From an uncultured Flavobacteriales bacterium (GTDB lineage: Bacteria; Bacteroidota; Bacteroidia; Flavobacteriales_D; Sanyastnellaceae), in contig CALSMK010000021.1 of assembly GCA_943787435.1 (NCBI GenBank), positions 107,325-171,324 of the forward strand: a stretch of 64,000 nt of DNA. Direction: 5' to 3'. Position 1 is the stretch's first letter, and every line of letters begins with the position of its first letter. Of the stretch, positions 40,404 to 49,294 are shown one piece after another. The translations under genes and the position numbers were made by a program. The notes beneath the pieces were generated by a model. The model was not told the origin of the DNA, did not search any database, and saw only the letters and a program-made list of their open reading frames with translations.

Positions 40404-41870
40404 TTGTCAGGCACGTGCCATCGTTGTCGGTGGCTGCCGGGTTGTAGTTGCAAGCCGTCTCGTCGGTGCATCCTGGAACCTCGTTGTTGTCGCAAACGCC
40501 GTCACCATCAACATCCGCAGTACAGGTGCCTCCGCAGACACCAATGGCGTCCAGTTGGTTACCGTCACAGTCGCAGTCTCCAGTTGGGATGTCGGAACAG
40601 CCACAGTCGTAGATGGCACCGGGGCCGTTGCAGATTCCGCAGGCATCGAGGTCTCCGACGCAGTCATCCACGTCGTCACAGATGCCATCTTGGTCTGCGT
40701 CTGCAGCACAGTCACCGCCACAAACGTCAATGGCGTCCAGTTGGTTTCCGTCGCAGTCGCAGTCCCCTGCGGGGATTTCCGTGCAGCCACAGTCATAGAT
40801 CGCGCCAGGGCCGTTGCAGACGCCACAAGCATCGAGGCTTCCGACGCAGTCGTCCACATCGTCGCAGATGCCGTCTTGGTCGGCGTCAGCTGAACAGCTG
40901 CCACCGCATTCTCCGAGGGCGTCCACTTGGTTTCCGTCACAGTCGCAGTCTCCTGTAGGAATGTCCGCGCAACCACATTCGAAGATCTCGCCAGGTCCAT
41001 TGCAGACACCACAGGCATCGGGTGTTCCAACGCAGTCGTCCACATCGTCACAAATGCCATCGCTGTCGGCATCGGCTGTGCAATCGCCGCCGCAAACCCC
41101 CAAGACATCGTCTTGATTGCCATCGCAATCGCAGTCGCCAGTGGGGATGTCGGAGCATCCACAGTCGTAAATCGCGCCGGGTCCGTTGCAGATGCCACAG
41201 GCGTCGAGGGTCCCAATGCAATCGTCCACATCATCGCAAATGCCATCGCTGTCCGCATCTGCCGTGCAGTCACCGCCACAGTCGCCAATGGCGTCGTCTT
41301 GGTTTCCGTCGCAGTCGCAGTCCCCTGCGGGGATTTCCGTGCAGCCACAGTCGAAGATGGCGCCAGGGCCATTGCAAACGCCACAAGCATCGAGGCTTCC
41401 GACGCAGTCGTCCACATCGTCGCAGATGCCGTCTTGGTCGGCGTCAGCTGAACAGCTGCCACCGCATTCTCCGAGGGCGTCCACTTGGTTTCCGTCACAG
41501 TCGCAGTCTCCTGCAGGAATGTCCGCGCAACCACATTCGAAGATCTCGCCAGGTCCATTGCAGACACCACAGGCATCGGGTGTTCCCACGCAGTCGTCTA
41601 CGTCGTCACAAATGCCATCGCTGTCGGCATCGGCTGTGCAATCACCGCCGCAAACCCCCAAGACGTCGTCTTGATTGCCATCGCAGTCGCAGTCTCCAGT
41701 GGGGATGTCGGAGCATCCACAGTCGTAAATCGCGCCGGGTCCGTTGCAGATGCCACAGGCGTCGAGGGTCCCAATGCAATCGTCCACATCATCGCAAATG
41801 CCATCGCTGTCCGCATCGGCTGTGCAGTCTCCGCCGCAATCGCCAATGATGTCATTGAAGAGACACTCTG
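39700..41870 (-). repeat. 186-bp (62-aa) in-frame tandem repeat array, with 558-bp higher-order period
   Basis: Unit [62 protein letters not shown] (62 aa). Near-identical landmarks 558 bp apart, e.g. 'ccgagggcgtccacttgg' at 40913 and 41471, 'gtcgagggtcccaatgcaatcgtccacatcatcgc' at 41203 and 41761. Confidence 0.9.
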
Positions 41871-44800
41871 TGGCGGAGGGGTCAGAGAAGTTACAGGCAC
41901 TCAAATCTGAGCAGTTGTCATCTTCGTCGCAGAGTCCGTCACCGTCAGAGTCGGCGCAGTTGGGTGTGCCGTACAAGTACACGTCGTCAAAGGAGATGTA
42001 TTCTCCGTTGCGGTCGGTCCTCACTGTGATTTGAATCTGAATGTTGTCTCCGTCAGGAACATCCACCAGGTCGACCAGAACGGTGTTGAAGTCATTGAAC
42101 AGGTTGACCAGCTCCGTCGTTTGTCCGTCGACAATGGCGTCAATGCGCACAAAGTCAGCATTCTCTAGACCACCAATTTCGCTCAGCTCAGCACTCAACT
42201 TGAGTTCAGTGAAGGTGCTCACATCAATGTTGCGCGTCGTGAAGGTGCAGTTCGCGTCGGTGTCCCTTCCACGGAAGAGGGTGTCGCCATCATTGGCGAG
42301 CAATGTGTAGAAGTAGTCCGTTGTGTTTCCAAAGGTGATGCTCCATTCGGTCTCGTTGGCCGCAGAGTTGGTGCTTCCATTCCATCCGTAGTTCAGAGAA
42401 GGCTCGTCCCCAAAGGTCTCCTTCCAGATCACTTCTGGCCCCACGCCTTGGCATCCGAAGTTGGGAAGATCGCAGTTGGTGTAGACATCCCCCAGAGTCT
42501 GGGCATTGCCATCGTTGCAAGCATCTCCCACAAAGACACAAGAGCCGTCGTTGTCGGTGGCGTTGACGTCGTAATTACAGGCCGCTTCGTTGTCGCAACC
42601 CGGTACCTCGTCGGTGTCACAAACCCCATCCGCATCCACGTCGGCCGCGCAATCTCCATTGCATACGCCGAGGGCGTCCAGCTGACCTACACAGTCATCC
42701 ACATCATCGCAGATGCCATCTTGGTCTGCGTCGGCTGTGCAATCTCCATTGCAAACGCCCAGGGCGTCTTCGGTTCCTACGCAATCGTCGACATCATCGC
42801 AGATGCCGTCGCTGTCCGCATCGGCGGTGCAATCACCGCCACAGATGTCCAATGCGTCCAGTTGGTTGCCATTGCAATCACAGTCGCCCGCGGGAATGCC
42901 AGGACCGTTACAGACGCCGCATTCATCCACGGTGCCCACACAGTCGTCTACGTCATCACAGATGCCGTCGTTGTCGGCATCGGCTGTGCAGGTGCCACCA
43001 CAGACGTCCAATGCGTCGAGTTGGTTGCCATTGCAATCACAGTCTCCTTCGGGAATGCCAGGTCCGTTACAGACGCCGCATTCATCGAGGGTTCCCACGC
43101 AGGTGTCCACATCGTCGCAAATGCCATCGCTGTCGGCATCAGCGGTGCAGCTGCCACCACAAACGCCCAGGGCGTCGAGTTGATTGCCATTGCAGTCACA
43201 ATCGCCAGCAGGAATGCCGCCGCCACCGCATTCTCCGCACTCGTCGAGCTGGTTGCCATTGCAATCGCAGTCTCCAGCGGGGATGTCAGCGCATCCGCAC
43301 TCGTAGATGTCTCCAGGACCGCCGCAGATTCCACAGGCGTCTTCAGTCAGGCAAGACCCGTCATCTGTTGTGGCAGAAGGGTTGTAGTTGCAAGCTGAAA
43401 TATCCGTGCATCCATCGACATTGGTGGGCTCAGCACAAAAGTTGGATACATCCGAGGTGGTGAATGTCGCTCCTGAAGCCACCACTTCACCAGCCACAGA
43501 AAAGCTGTAGCTGCCGTTTCCGTAGGTGCAACACATTCCATCTCCATAGCTGTCGTTGACGGTTAGCGTGTAGCAACCATAGCAAAGTTGCTCAGAGACA
43601 GTGATGGGGGTGCTGTTGTTGTTTGTGTACGGACCACCTGACATGACGGTGGCTCCAGAGGCATCCACCAAGGACCAGGTGGTTTCACTGCCGTAGTTGT
43701 CAGGCGTCAGATTCATGGTAAACGTCTGGGGGCCACCAGCGATGCATGAGTTGTCGTCAATGGTCGCATCTGCATTGTAATTGCAGGCGGTAGCGTCTGT
43801 GCATCCGTAGCAGCTGAAGTCGCATGACCCGTCATCGTTGAGGGCATTCGCATCGAAGTTGCAGGCCGCATCGTCGGTGCAGCCGCAGCTGACTTCGCAT
43901 GCCGGAGCACAACCATTGGATTCCAGCAAACCTGCGCGGAATCCACCGGGCTGAAACAGAGCCAACATGCGGTCGGTCTGACCTTGGGTGAACAGGTTCA
44001 TACACGCATCGTCGGAATAGTCCATGTAGTTCTGGACCATGTCGGTGGTGTTGCAGGCAACATTGCCCAAGGCGCATCCATAGTTTGGACCGTCTGAGTC
44101 AGGAGTGTCGTCCACAAAGTCAGAAGCTCCGCATCCGCCATCGCCCCAGATGTGGCGAAGGTTGAGCCAGTGGCCCACCTCGTGGGTGGCGGTTCTTCCA
44201 AGGTCGAAGGGAGAGGTCGCTGTGCCGGTCGTTCCGGTGTACTGGTATCCGCACACCACGCCATCGGTGCTGGCTGAACCACCAGGAAACTGAGCGTAGC
44301 CGAGGATTCCACCTCCAATGTTGCACACCCAGAAGTTCAAGTATTGGTTGTAGGGCCAAGCATCTGAACCGCCAGAAGACGCGGATTTAACCGCGTCGTT
44401 TGTGCCAAATCCATTGACGGTGGTGGACACCCGAAGAATGCCGTCCGTTGGATTCCCTTGGGGGTCAAAGCTGGCCAAACAGAATTCGATTTCCGTATCC
44501 GCGGCTTGCGGCCAAATGTCGTCCACGTCGGAATTCAAACGCCTGAAGTCGTCGTTGAGCACGTCGAGTTGGCTTTGGATCTGCTCGGCAGAGATGTTCT
44601 CGGTGGCGGTGCGGTACACCACGTGGAAGACCACGGGGATGGTGACCACGGCATTCTGATTGGCCGCACGTTGCTGTGCCACGATTGGCGCCCATTGGGC
44701 AGTGTGCTGCTCGATGCGCTCAGCTTCGGCCGCATATTTCTGCAGTCCCATCATCTGGACGTGCTTCTCATGCGCGAAACACGTTCGGTCGCTTGGGGTA

Positions 44801-44898
44801 GTGCTTGCTTCGGCGGACGTGAATGCAGCGGATTGCGCGAAAATGGTTGTGCACAAAATGCCACAGCCCATTAGACTAAGTGTGAAAAAAGCTCTCAT
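40195..44898 (-). CDS. Giant secreted M43 (pappalysin/cytophagalysin-like) metalloprotease with long Cys/Asp-rich tandem repeats
   Basis: 1567-aa ORF: '[12 protein letters not shown]', '[22 protein letters not shown]', '[22 protein letters not shown]'; CNY/DGSC repeats; ~12 GDCDC(N/D)GNQ units. The true C-terminus lies past a frameshift at ~40210. Confidence 0.9.
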   Translation of the reverse strand: MRAFFTLSLMGCGILCTTIFAQSAAFTSAEASTTPSDRTCFAHEKHVQMMGLQKYAAEAERIEQHTAQWAPIVAQQRAANQNAVVTIPVVFHVVYRTATENISAEQIQSQLDVLNDDFRRLNSDVDDIWPQAADTEIEFCLASFDPQGNPTDGILRVSTTVNGFGTNDAVKSASSGGSDAWPYNQYLNFWVCNIGGGILGYAQFPGGSASTDGVVCGYQYTGTTGTATSPFDLGRTATHEVGHWLNLRHIWGDGGCGASDFVDDTPDSDGPNYGCALGNVACNTTDMVQNYMDYSDDACMNLFTQGQTDRMLALFQPGGFRAGLLESNGCAPACEVSCGCTDDAACNFDANALNDDGSCDFSCYGCTDATACNYNADATIDDNSCIAGGPQTFTMNLTPDNYGSETTWSLVDASGATVMSGGPYTNNNSTPITVSEQLCYGCYTLTVNDSYGDGMCCTYGNGSYSFSVAGEVVASGATFTTSDVSNFCAEPTNVDGCTDISACNYNPSATTDDGSCLTEDACGICGGPGDIYECGCADIPAGDCDCNGNQLDECGECGGGGIPAGDCDCNGNQLDALGVCGGSCTADADSDGICDDVDTCVGTLDECGVCNGPGIPEGDCDCNGNQLDALDVCGGTCTADADNDGICDDVDDCVGTVDECGVCNGPGIPAGDCDCNGNQLDALDICGGDCTADADSDGICDDVDDCVGTEDALGVCNGDCTADADQDGICDDVDDCVGQLDALGVCNGDCAADVDADGVCDTDEVPGCDNEAACNYDVNATDNDGSCVFVGDACNDGNAQTLGDVYTNCDLPNFGCQGVGPEVIWKETFGDEPSLNYGWNGSTNSAANETEWSITFGNTTDYFYTLLANDGDTLFRGRDTDANCTFTTRNIDVSTFTELKLSAELSEIGGLENADFVRIDAIVDGQTTELVNLFNDFNTVLVDLVDVPDGDNIQIQITVRTDRNGEYISFDDVYLYGTPNCADSDGDGLCDEDDNCSDLSACNFSDPSATECLFNDIIGDCGGDCTADADSDGICDDVDDCIGTLDACGICNGPGAIYDCGCSDIPTGDCDCDGNQDDVLGVCGGDCTADADSDGICDDVDDCVGTPDACGVCNGPGEIFECGCADIPAGDCDCDGNQVDALGECGGSCSADADQDGICDDVDDCVGSLDACGVCNGPGAIFDCGCTEIPAGDCDCDGNQDDAIGDCGGDCTADADSDGICDDVDDCIGTLDACGICNGPGAIYDCGCSDIPTGDCDCDGNQDDVLGVCGGDCTADADSDGICDDVDDCVGTPDACGVCNGPGEIFECGCADIPTGDCDCDGNQVDALGECGGSCSADADQDGICDDVDDCVGSLDACGVCNGPGAIYDCGCTEIPAGDCDCDGNQLDAIDVCGGDCAADADQDGICDDVDDCVGDLDACGICNGPGAIYDCGCSDIPTGDCDCDGNQLDAIGVCGGTCTADVDGDGVCDNNEVPGCTDETACNYNPAATDNDGTCLTNDVCGVCGGPGDIYDCGCTEIPAGDCDCDGNQLDALGNCGGDCSADADQDGICDDVDDCVGTLDCLWRL
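42660..43330 (-). repeat. Second block of diverged Cys/Asp repeats ([18 protein letters not shown]) in the same gene
   Basis: Four [11 protein letters not shown] units with shorter spacers (CNGPGIPxGDCDC, lacking the AIYDCGCSD segment). Confidence 0.85.
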
Positions 44899-45218
44899 TT
44901 CTCCGAATCGGTTCTTCTGGGAAATTAAGTCCTATTTGTAAGAAGGTTCCTATGACTCAAGAAGAGAAGGATATTTTGATTTGTAATCGGAGATGAACTT
45001 GTTTTCACACGACTGTTCTTATGCGAGTCCCTTGCTGCTTATTCCTGTTTTATGGCAAAAATGTTGAGGAATTGATGAGCGTATGCCCTGAATTCAAGTC
45101 AAACCGCAAAAAGTGTATAATAACAAGACGAATGACCGTCGATTGCGAATTGGTGTTTGGATGCGTACCAAAACAAGGTTGCGCATGGTAGATTCGGGGT
45201 CTACTTGAACCAAACCAA

Positions 45219-45563
45219 ATGTTACTTGCCTTCTTGATTGTCAAGATGTTGGGCTCTGTAGTCGTGTCGCCGACTACCCAGCCAGACCCCGCTTTCGTGC
45301 GTGTGGAGATAAAAATGGCCGAAGATGGGTTTATGTGTCCCTTTCTCACGCCCATGTTTTTGGACATTTTGGATCACAAAGGAGCGGAGTGGGTGGTCTG
45401 TCGTCCTCAGGAGAGTGAAGTTGAATTTTGTGTGTCACTTCACAAAGCCCAGGGCCAAGACGTCTACACAGACTGGCTGACTCAGTTGGGTTATGCATCC
45501 TCTCAAATCGAGTTTGCTGCTTTTGACACGTTGACCGTGATTCCTGCGCCTCCGGCACCCTGA
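45219..45563 (+). CDS. Small conserved-looking hypothetical protein
   Basis: 114-aa ORF whose stop overlaps the start of the next gene (45563); 'VRVEIKMAEDGFMCPFLTPMFLDILDHKGAEWVVCRPQESEVEFCVSLH'. Confidence 0.6.
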   Translation: MLLAFLIVKMLGSVVVSPTTQPDPAFVRVEIKMAEDGFMCPFLTPMFLDILDHKGAEWVVCRPQESEVEFCVSLHKAQGQDVYTDWLTQLGYASSQIEFAAFDTLTVIPAPPAP

Positions 45564-48505
45564 TGCTCAACAAGGCGATCATATTGCTGTTTGGAACATT
45601 CTTCCTTTCCTCTTCCTCTGGACAGGGTGGGCTAGATCAGACGTTTTTGAGGCGCTACAACCTCAACGCCATGCAAGGTGGTTTGGCCATCACCACATCT
45701 TCTGATGGCGGCTTTGTGGCCACGGGGCAGCACCAAAACAATGGCAGTGCTGGAGGATGTGATGTCTATGTATACAAGGTGGATGCCTGTGGGAACCGAG
45801 ATTGGTTCAATTTATATGGGACAGCTGAGTCAGAAGGAGGGAAGTCCATCGAACCGACATCAGATGGGGGCTATGTGATTGGAGGTTCCCGTGCCATTGC
45901 CATGGGGGTGGACATGAGTGGGAATCCCATTGTGGACAATGAAGGGTTTGCCATGCGCATCGATGCCGCGGGCAACTTGGAATGGTACAAGGGCTATGAA
46001 GACGTGACTTGGGTTTTCGATGTCCAGCCCATGGGGTCTGGGTTTGTGGCCATTGGAGAAGCCGGACAGCGACCTGTTTTGTTGCGTCTGGATGCCCAAG
46101 GAAATTTGATTTGGGCCAAACGCTATCCCAGTATGAGCGCGAATCCATTGATGATTCAGCCTTTGGAAGCTGGAGGTTTCGTGTTTGTTTCCAACCAAGC
46201 TTTGAGTGGAAGAGATGTAGAAGTAGCGAGGCTTGATGCCCAAGGAAACCCCGTCTGGATGAAGAGTTTTGGTGCTGGATTTGGCCCCAATGAGCACATC
46301 GCATGGGGATGCAATGGGTTGGTGGATGAGGAAGCAGGTGTGGTCTACGTTTTGGCGCCCACCACCACCGGTGGAATCGGAGGCGAGGACATCTTGTTGA
46401 TGAAGCTAAACTTGGATGACGGCGAGGTGGTTTGGTCTCGGGCAGTGGGGAGTCCGGGCGATGAATTGGGCCGAGACCTGATCTTCGCCCAAGGAGGGTT
46501 GGCGCTGTTGGGAAGCACAGACGGCTATGGGGCTTCCGTCCTCGACCACCCTGATGCCTTGACCCAGGATTTGGACGAACAGGACATTTTGTTGGTTCAA
46601 TTGACCACAAATGGAGGCGTCACATGGGCTCGGACATACGGAGGAAATGAGCGCGACAAAGCGGTGGGCGTGAGGTTCGACGCGGATTTGGGCTATTCCA
46701 TGTCGGCGTACACCTCTTCCAGTGTTTTCGGAAATACAGATGGCTCAATGGATCCCCTGTTCATTCGGGCTGATTTTGATGGTTCAGTTTCTTGTCAATC
46801 TGTGGGGGTCAACATCGCATCGTTGCCCGTGGCAGTGAGCGCCCAAGACATTCCTTCAAGCGAAGTATTCTCTTCGACCGCATTCAACGTCGCGGTGAGC
46901 ACATCTGCCTTCGAGCCTGAGGATGTGTACCAATGTCAAACCTGTTACAACGAGCCTGCCATTGAGGCGAGTTCCAATCAAATCTGCTCAGGGGATTCAG
47001 TGACGGTCTACAATGTCACGGAGGTGGGGTTGCGCTGTTACCAGGCCTGGCAAATCACAGGAACAGGTTTGCCAATGCCAATCGAGGAGCCTGGGATCAA
47101 CGATTCGCTGACTTTCGTGTTTCATGAGCCAGGAGTTTATCAGGTCAAACTGACTTCAGAGTGCATCGATTCGAACATCGAGGCCGTGCTGGAAATAGAG
47201 GTGTTCGACGTCCAAGCCCAAGCCGTGCCTGACTTGGCCTACAACGGTTTTGCAGTGTCTTGCCCTGATTCGGAGGATGGAGGCATTGAGCCCTTGGCGT
47301 CTGGGGGAAATGATGAGGCTGGAGGCTATTCTTGGAACTGGGTGGATGCTTCTGGCAACCCAGTGGCCACGGAAGGGCTATCTGTGGGGCAATACATCGG
47401 GGTTGTGACAGATCCTTTGGGGTGCGCGGACACAACCGTGGTTTCACTCACGGCCCCGCCGGCATTGGAAGTATTGGCCACCCCCGTGTCTGATTTCAAC
47501 GGATACCAGGTTCGATGCGCCGATTCTGAAGATGGAAGTGTTGTTTTACATGCATCAGGCGGCATCCCCAATTATGCCTTCCCGCTGACCACGGGGGTCT
47601 TGGGCAACGACACTGTCACGGGTTTGGGGCCCGGCGTTTTTGTTTTTACTGCCGTCGATGACAATGGCTGTATGGCGGTGGATTCGGTGACCTTGTCTGC
47701 CCCTTCACCTCCCTTTTTGCAGATGCAGGTAGAGCCCGACACATGCGAGTCCGGCAGCGGAGTTTTGCGCGCAAATTTTTCGAGTGATGTGGCGCCCAGT
47801 ACTGTCATTTGGCCCGATGCCATGGGCCCTCCATTGGTGCTGACTTCCTTTTCCGAAGAACAGTCCAACCTGAACCCAGGTGACTACGTGGTAGAACTGC
47901 TTGATGGAAATGGATGCTTGACCAGCGTTGAAGTGGAAGTTCCTTACACTCAGCCGGCCAATGTGGACTTCATTTATGGCCCAGAGGTCGTCTGCTTCCC
48001 CGGCGCTGTGGTGGACTTTCAGGACATGACAGAGGACGTCATCCTCTACAGAAGGTGGGATTTTGGGGACGGTCAATCCGAGATCAAGCCAGGCGGAAAT
48101 GCCCAGTTCAACATGCAAGCCCAACACGCTTACCTGTCCTCAGGGACATTTGAGGTGGGGTTGACTGTGCAAAATGGTGCCGGATGTGTATCCACCGATT
48201 GGGTGGAGGTAGAGGTGATCGATGGCATGCTCATCTTCGTTCCTTCTGCTTTTTCGCCAAACAACGACGGCATCAACGATGGTTTTGGTCCCGTGATGAC
48301 CGGAGTGGAGTCCTTCAACATGGTGATCTATGACCGTTGGGGGAGGCCCGTTTTTGAAACCGACGACGATGATTGGTGGTGGAATGGAAGTCCAAACAAT
48401 GAAGGGCTCTCCCACATGAATGAGCTCTTCACATGGAGAATCGAGGCCCAAGGCATTTGCGAATCCAAGAAGGTGTTGTCGGGAACCGTTCAGTTGATTC
48501 GTTGA
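45563..48505 (+). CDS. Large secreted repeat protein with PKD-like domain and T9SS type B C-terminal domain
   Basis: Signal peptide; 'TSSDGGFVATGQ.../PTSDGGYVIGGS' repeats; 'RRWDFGDGQSEIKPGG...AQHAYLSSGTFEVGLTV'; C-term 'FVPSAFSPNNDGINDGFGPV...MVIYDRWGRPVFETDD..WWWNG'. Confidence 0.9.
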   Translation: MLNKAIILLFGTFFLSSSSGQGGLDQTFLRRYNLNAMQGGLAITTSSDGGFVATGQHQNNGSAGGCDVYVYKVDACGNRDWFNLYGTAESEGGKSIEPTSDGGYVIGGSRAIAMGVDMSGNPIVDNEGFAMRIDAAGNLEWYKGYEDVTWVFDVQPMGSGFVAIGEAGQRPVLLRLDAQGNLIWAKRYPSMSANPLMIQPLEAGGFVFVSNQALSGRDVEVARLDAQGNPVWMKSFGAGFGPNEHIAWGCNGLVDEEAGVVYVLAPTTTGGIGGEDILLMKLNLDDGEVVWSRAVGSPGDELGRDLIFAQGGLALLGSTDGYGASVLDHPDALTQDLDEQDILLVQLTTNGGVTWARTYGGNERDKAVGVRFDADLGYSMSAYTSSSVFGNTDGSMDPLFIRADFDGSVSCQSVGVNIASLPVAVSAQDIPSSEVFSSTAFNVAVSTSAFEPEDVYQCQTCYNEPAIEASSNQICSGDSVTVYNVTEVGLRCYQAWQITGTGLPMPIEEPGINDSLTFVFHEPGVYQVKLTSECIDSNIEAVLEIEVFDVQAQAVPDLAYNGFAVSCPDSEDGGIEPLASGGNDEAGGYSWNWVDASGNPVATEGLSVGQYIGVVTDPLGCADTTVVSLTAPPALEVLATPVSDFNGYQVRCADSEDGSVVLHASGGIPNYAFPLTTGVLGNDTVTGLGPGVFVFTAVDDNGCMAVDSVTLSAPSPPFLQMQVEPDTCESGSGVLRANFSSDVAPSTVIWPDAMGPPLVLTSFSEEQSNLNPGDYVVELLDGNGCLTSVEVEVPYTQPANVDFIYGPEVVCFPGAVVDFQDMTEDVILYRRWDFGDGQSEIKPGGNAQFNMQAQHAYLSSGTFEVGLTVQNGAGCVSTDWVEVEVIDGMLIFVPSAFSPNNDGINDGFGPVMTGVESFNMVIYDRWGRPVFETDDDDWWWNGSPNNEGLSHMNELFTWRIEAQGICESKKVLSGTVQLIR

Positions 48506-48551
48506 TTGAGCGGTTTGCGGCGGTTCGTTTCGAGGGGCATAAATTGACCCC

Positions 48552-49286
48552 ATGAGGATTCAATGTCTGGGGCTGATTGCAGCGGTGCTTCTGGTGGGTT
48601 GTTCTTCGGAGCAACGGTTGGGAGAAAGCCAAGTTCAAAAGCGCAGATACTCCAAAGGGTTCCATGTCCAGCATCATCGGGGACAAAAAGCACAACAGAA
48701 TGCAGGGGCTTCGGAAGCATCCGTGGCTCCAGAAATTCAGGAGGGGACTGTGTCTCCAATGGGGTTTGGGCATGATCAGCTGACAGCCGTTTGGTTGCCC
48801 GACGAGAAAGCAGGCATGTCCAACAGCCCTGATCGGGTCGAGGTGACTTCCGCGCAGATTGTGGCCGAAGGAGAAGCCGCCAAGGTTCATCAAGAATCCA
48901 GAGAGAAAGAACCTTCATTTCCCATGCATGGACCGGTCTATGCGGTTAGTGAAACCCTGCCCGATCCGGTGGACGGACGGCACCCCAGTTCTGTGCCGGG
49001 GTTCATCTTGTCTTTGGGATGGGCACTCGGAATTGCCGGAGAAGGGGCTGTCCAATACCTGGGCATTCCGCTGGCTGGCGTCCCAATCGCTTTGGGACTT
49101 GTGGCCACAATCTTCGGCTATTTCCTGTCTAGAAAGGCCTTTCGCAAGTCCTTGGAGCATCCCGAGTTGTATCCCAGGTTCAAGTTGTCACGGGCCGCCC
49201 GTTGGGTGGCCCTGGCCTTGTTTGCCCCAGTGGCGTTGTATTTGGCGTTGGTGGTTTTAATTCTGATCGTGCTCGGCGGCTGGTGA
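48552..49286 (+). CDS. Hypothetical lipoprotein with C-terminal transmembrane segments
   Basis: 'LIAAVLLVGCSSEQ' lipobox; hydrophobic helices 'VPIALGLVATIFGYFLS' and 'VALALFAPVALYLALVVLILIVLGGW'. Confidence 0.65.
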   Translation: MRIQCLGLIAAVLLVGCSSEQRLGESQVQKRRYSKGFHVQHHRGQKAQQNAGASEASVAPEIQEGTVSPMGFGHDQLTAVWLPDEKAGMSNSPDRVEVTSAQIVAEGEAAKVHQESREKEPSFPMHGPVYAVSETLPDPVDGRHPSSVPGFILSLGWALGIAGEGAVQYLGIPLAGVPIALGLVATIFGYFLSRKAFRKSLEHPELYPRFKLSRAARWVALALFAPVALYLALVVLILIVLGGW

Positions 49287-49294
49287 GCATTGGC

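Noticed and set aside
39642-41910. Long plus-strand ORFs (e.g. 39642..40958, 438 aa; 40927..41451; 41022..41849)
   Set aside because: Antisense shadows of the repeat-rich minus-strand gene. Their compositions (poly Arg/His/Cys or Ser/Gln) are implausible and the sense frame has recognisable domains.
39700-43330. Regular repeats that superficially resemble a CRISPR array
   Set aside because: The period is 186/558 bp, units are continuous coding sequence in one frame encoding Cys/Asp repeats, and there are no short palindromic repeats with unique spacers or cas genes.
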